A stretch of 64,000 nt of DNA. It comes from Rhodococcus sp. P1Y. GTDB taxonomy: Bacteria; Actinomycetota; Actinomycetes; Mycobacteriales; Mycobacteriaceae. Both the position numbers and the translations under genes were made by a program. Positions within the stretch are counted from its first letter, which is position 1; every line of letters begins with the position of its first letter. Below, piece after piece: positions 63,956 to 64,000 of this stretch. The notes under the pieces were generated by a model. The model was not told where the DNA came from. It made no database searches and saw only the letters and a program-made list of their open reading frames with translations. The stretch lies in the NCBI RefSeq assembly GCF_003641205.1, contig NZ_CP032762.1, forward strand, positions 5,166,001 through 5,230,000, read 5' to 3'.

Positions 63956-64000
63956 ATGTGTGCCCCACCCCTACAGCTAGCCGACTAGTGATCGGCTTCA

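Noticed and set aside
1..64000. Search for tRNA, rRNA and CRISPR arrays
   Set aside because: No cloverleaf-like segment, rRNA stretch or spaced repeat array was recognised by eye; a tRNAscan run would be needed to exclude a missed tRNA.

Overview
The window is GC-rich, densely coding actinobacterial chromosome. Mycothiol-era mycolata markers (LpqY-SugABC, GpgS, GlgM, FbiC, SigE-RseA-HtrA-TatB, FadD36) and close resemblance of many proteins to Mycobacterium tuberculosis Rv1173-Rv1240 products point to Nocardiaceae, most likely Rhodococcus. Species cannot be read from the sequence. Gene functions are assigned from motifs and recalled family sequences; no search was run.

Layout. 0-10 kb: end of an osmoprotectant ABC permease, malic enzyme, MarC, PHP phosphoesterase, CorA, a SUFU-domain protein, a phosphoesterase/ParB-like pair, an AlkZ-like protein divergent from an MFS exporter, and a small secreted protein. 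10-15 kb: the trehalose importer lpqY-sugA-sugB-sugC and a general stress protein. 15-23.5 kb: a CitE-like lyase, soluble MgtE-N/CBS protein, DUF1003 protein, two tandem lytic transglycosylases (the second frameshifted), Mrp, and a glutamine-type ABC transporter (glnHP fusion plus glnQ). 23.5-27.4 kb: envelope-stress cluster tatB-htrA-rseA-sigE and a divergent O-methyltransferase. 27.4-31 kb: glgC and glgM divergent, an RlmA-type methyltransferase, and a DUF3117 microprotein. 31-40 kb: tag, DivIVA-like, gpgS, folP2, fadD6, two LOG proteins, dapE, a secreted beta-propeller, and dapD.

40-54 kb is the accessory stretch. It holds a translationally coupled trio (MinD-like ATPase with altered P-loop, BM3-like stand-alone P450, PAS-like protein), a type II lumazine synthase and an osmC-metY-CoA-binding-DUF1810 run. 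A MerR/sliding-clamp fusion, a frameshifted DUF222-HNH (13E12-type) gene and a decayed ISL3-family insertion sequence follow, then a CHAP hydrolase, fadD36 and an acidic protein. 54-64 kb returns to conserved content: merR-sulP with a 26-bp palindromic operator, dapC-fdxC, an unknown protein, fbiC (F420), a bacterial PH-domain pair, family 5 uracil-DNA glycosylase, a membrane protein and a 52-residue peptide.

Together the conserved genes cover alpha-glucan and trehalose recycling, lysine/DAP synthesis (dapC, dapD, dapE), methylglucose lipopolysaccharide initiation, F420 synthesis and envelope stress. No tRNA, rRNA or CRISPR array was seen. No stretch over 300 bases lacks a gene. Three genes carry clear frame breaks (19.4, 48.2 and 50.6 kb).
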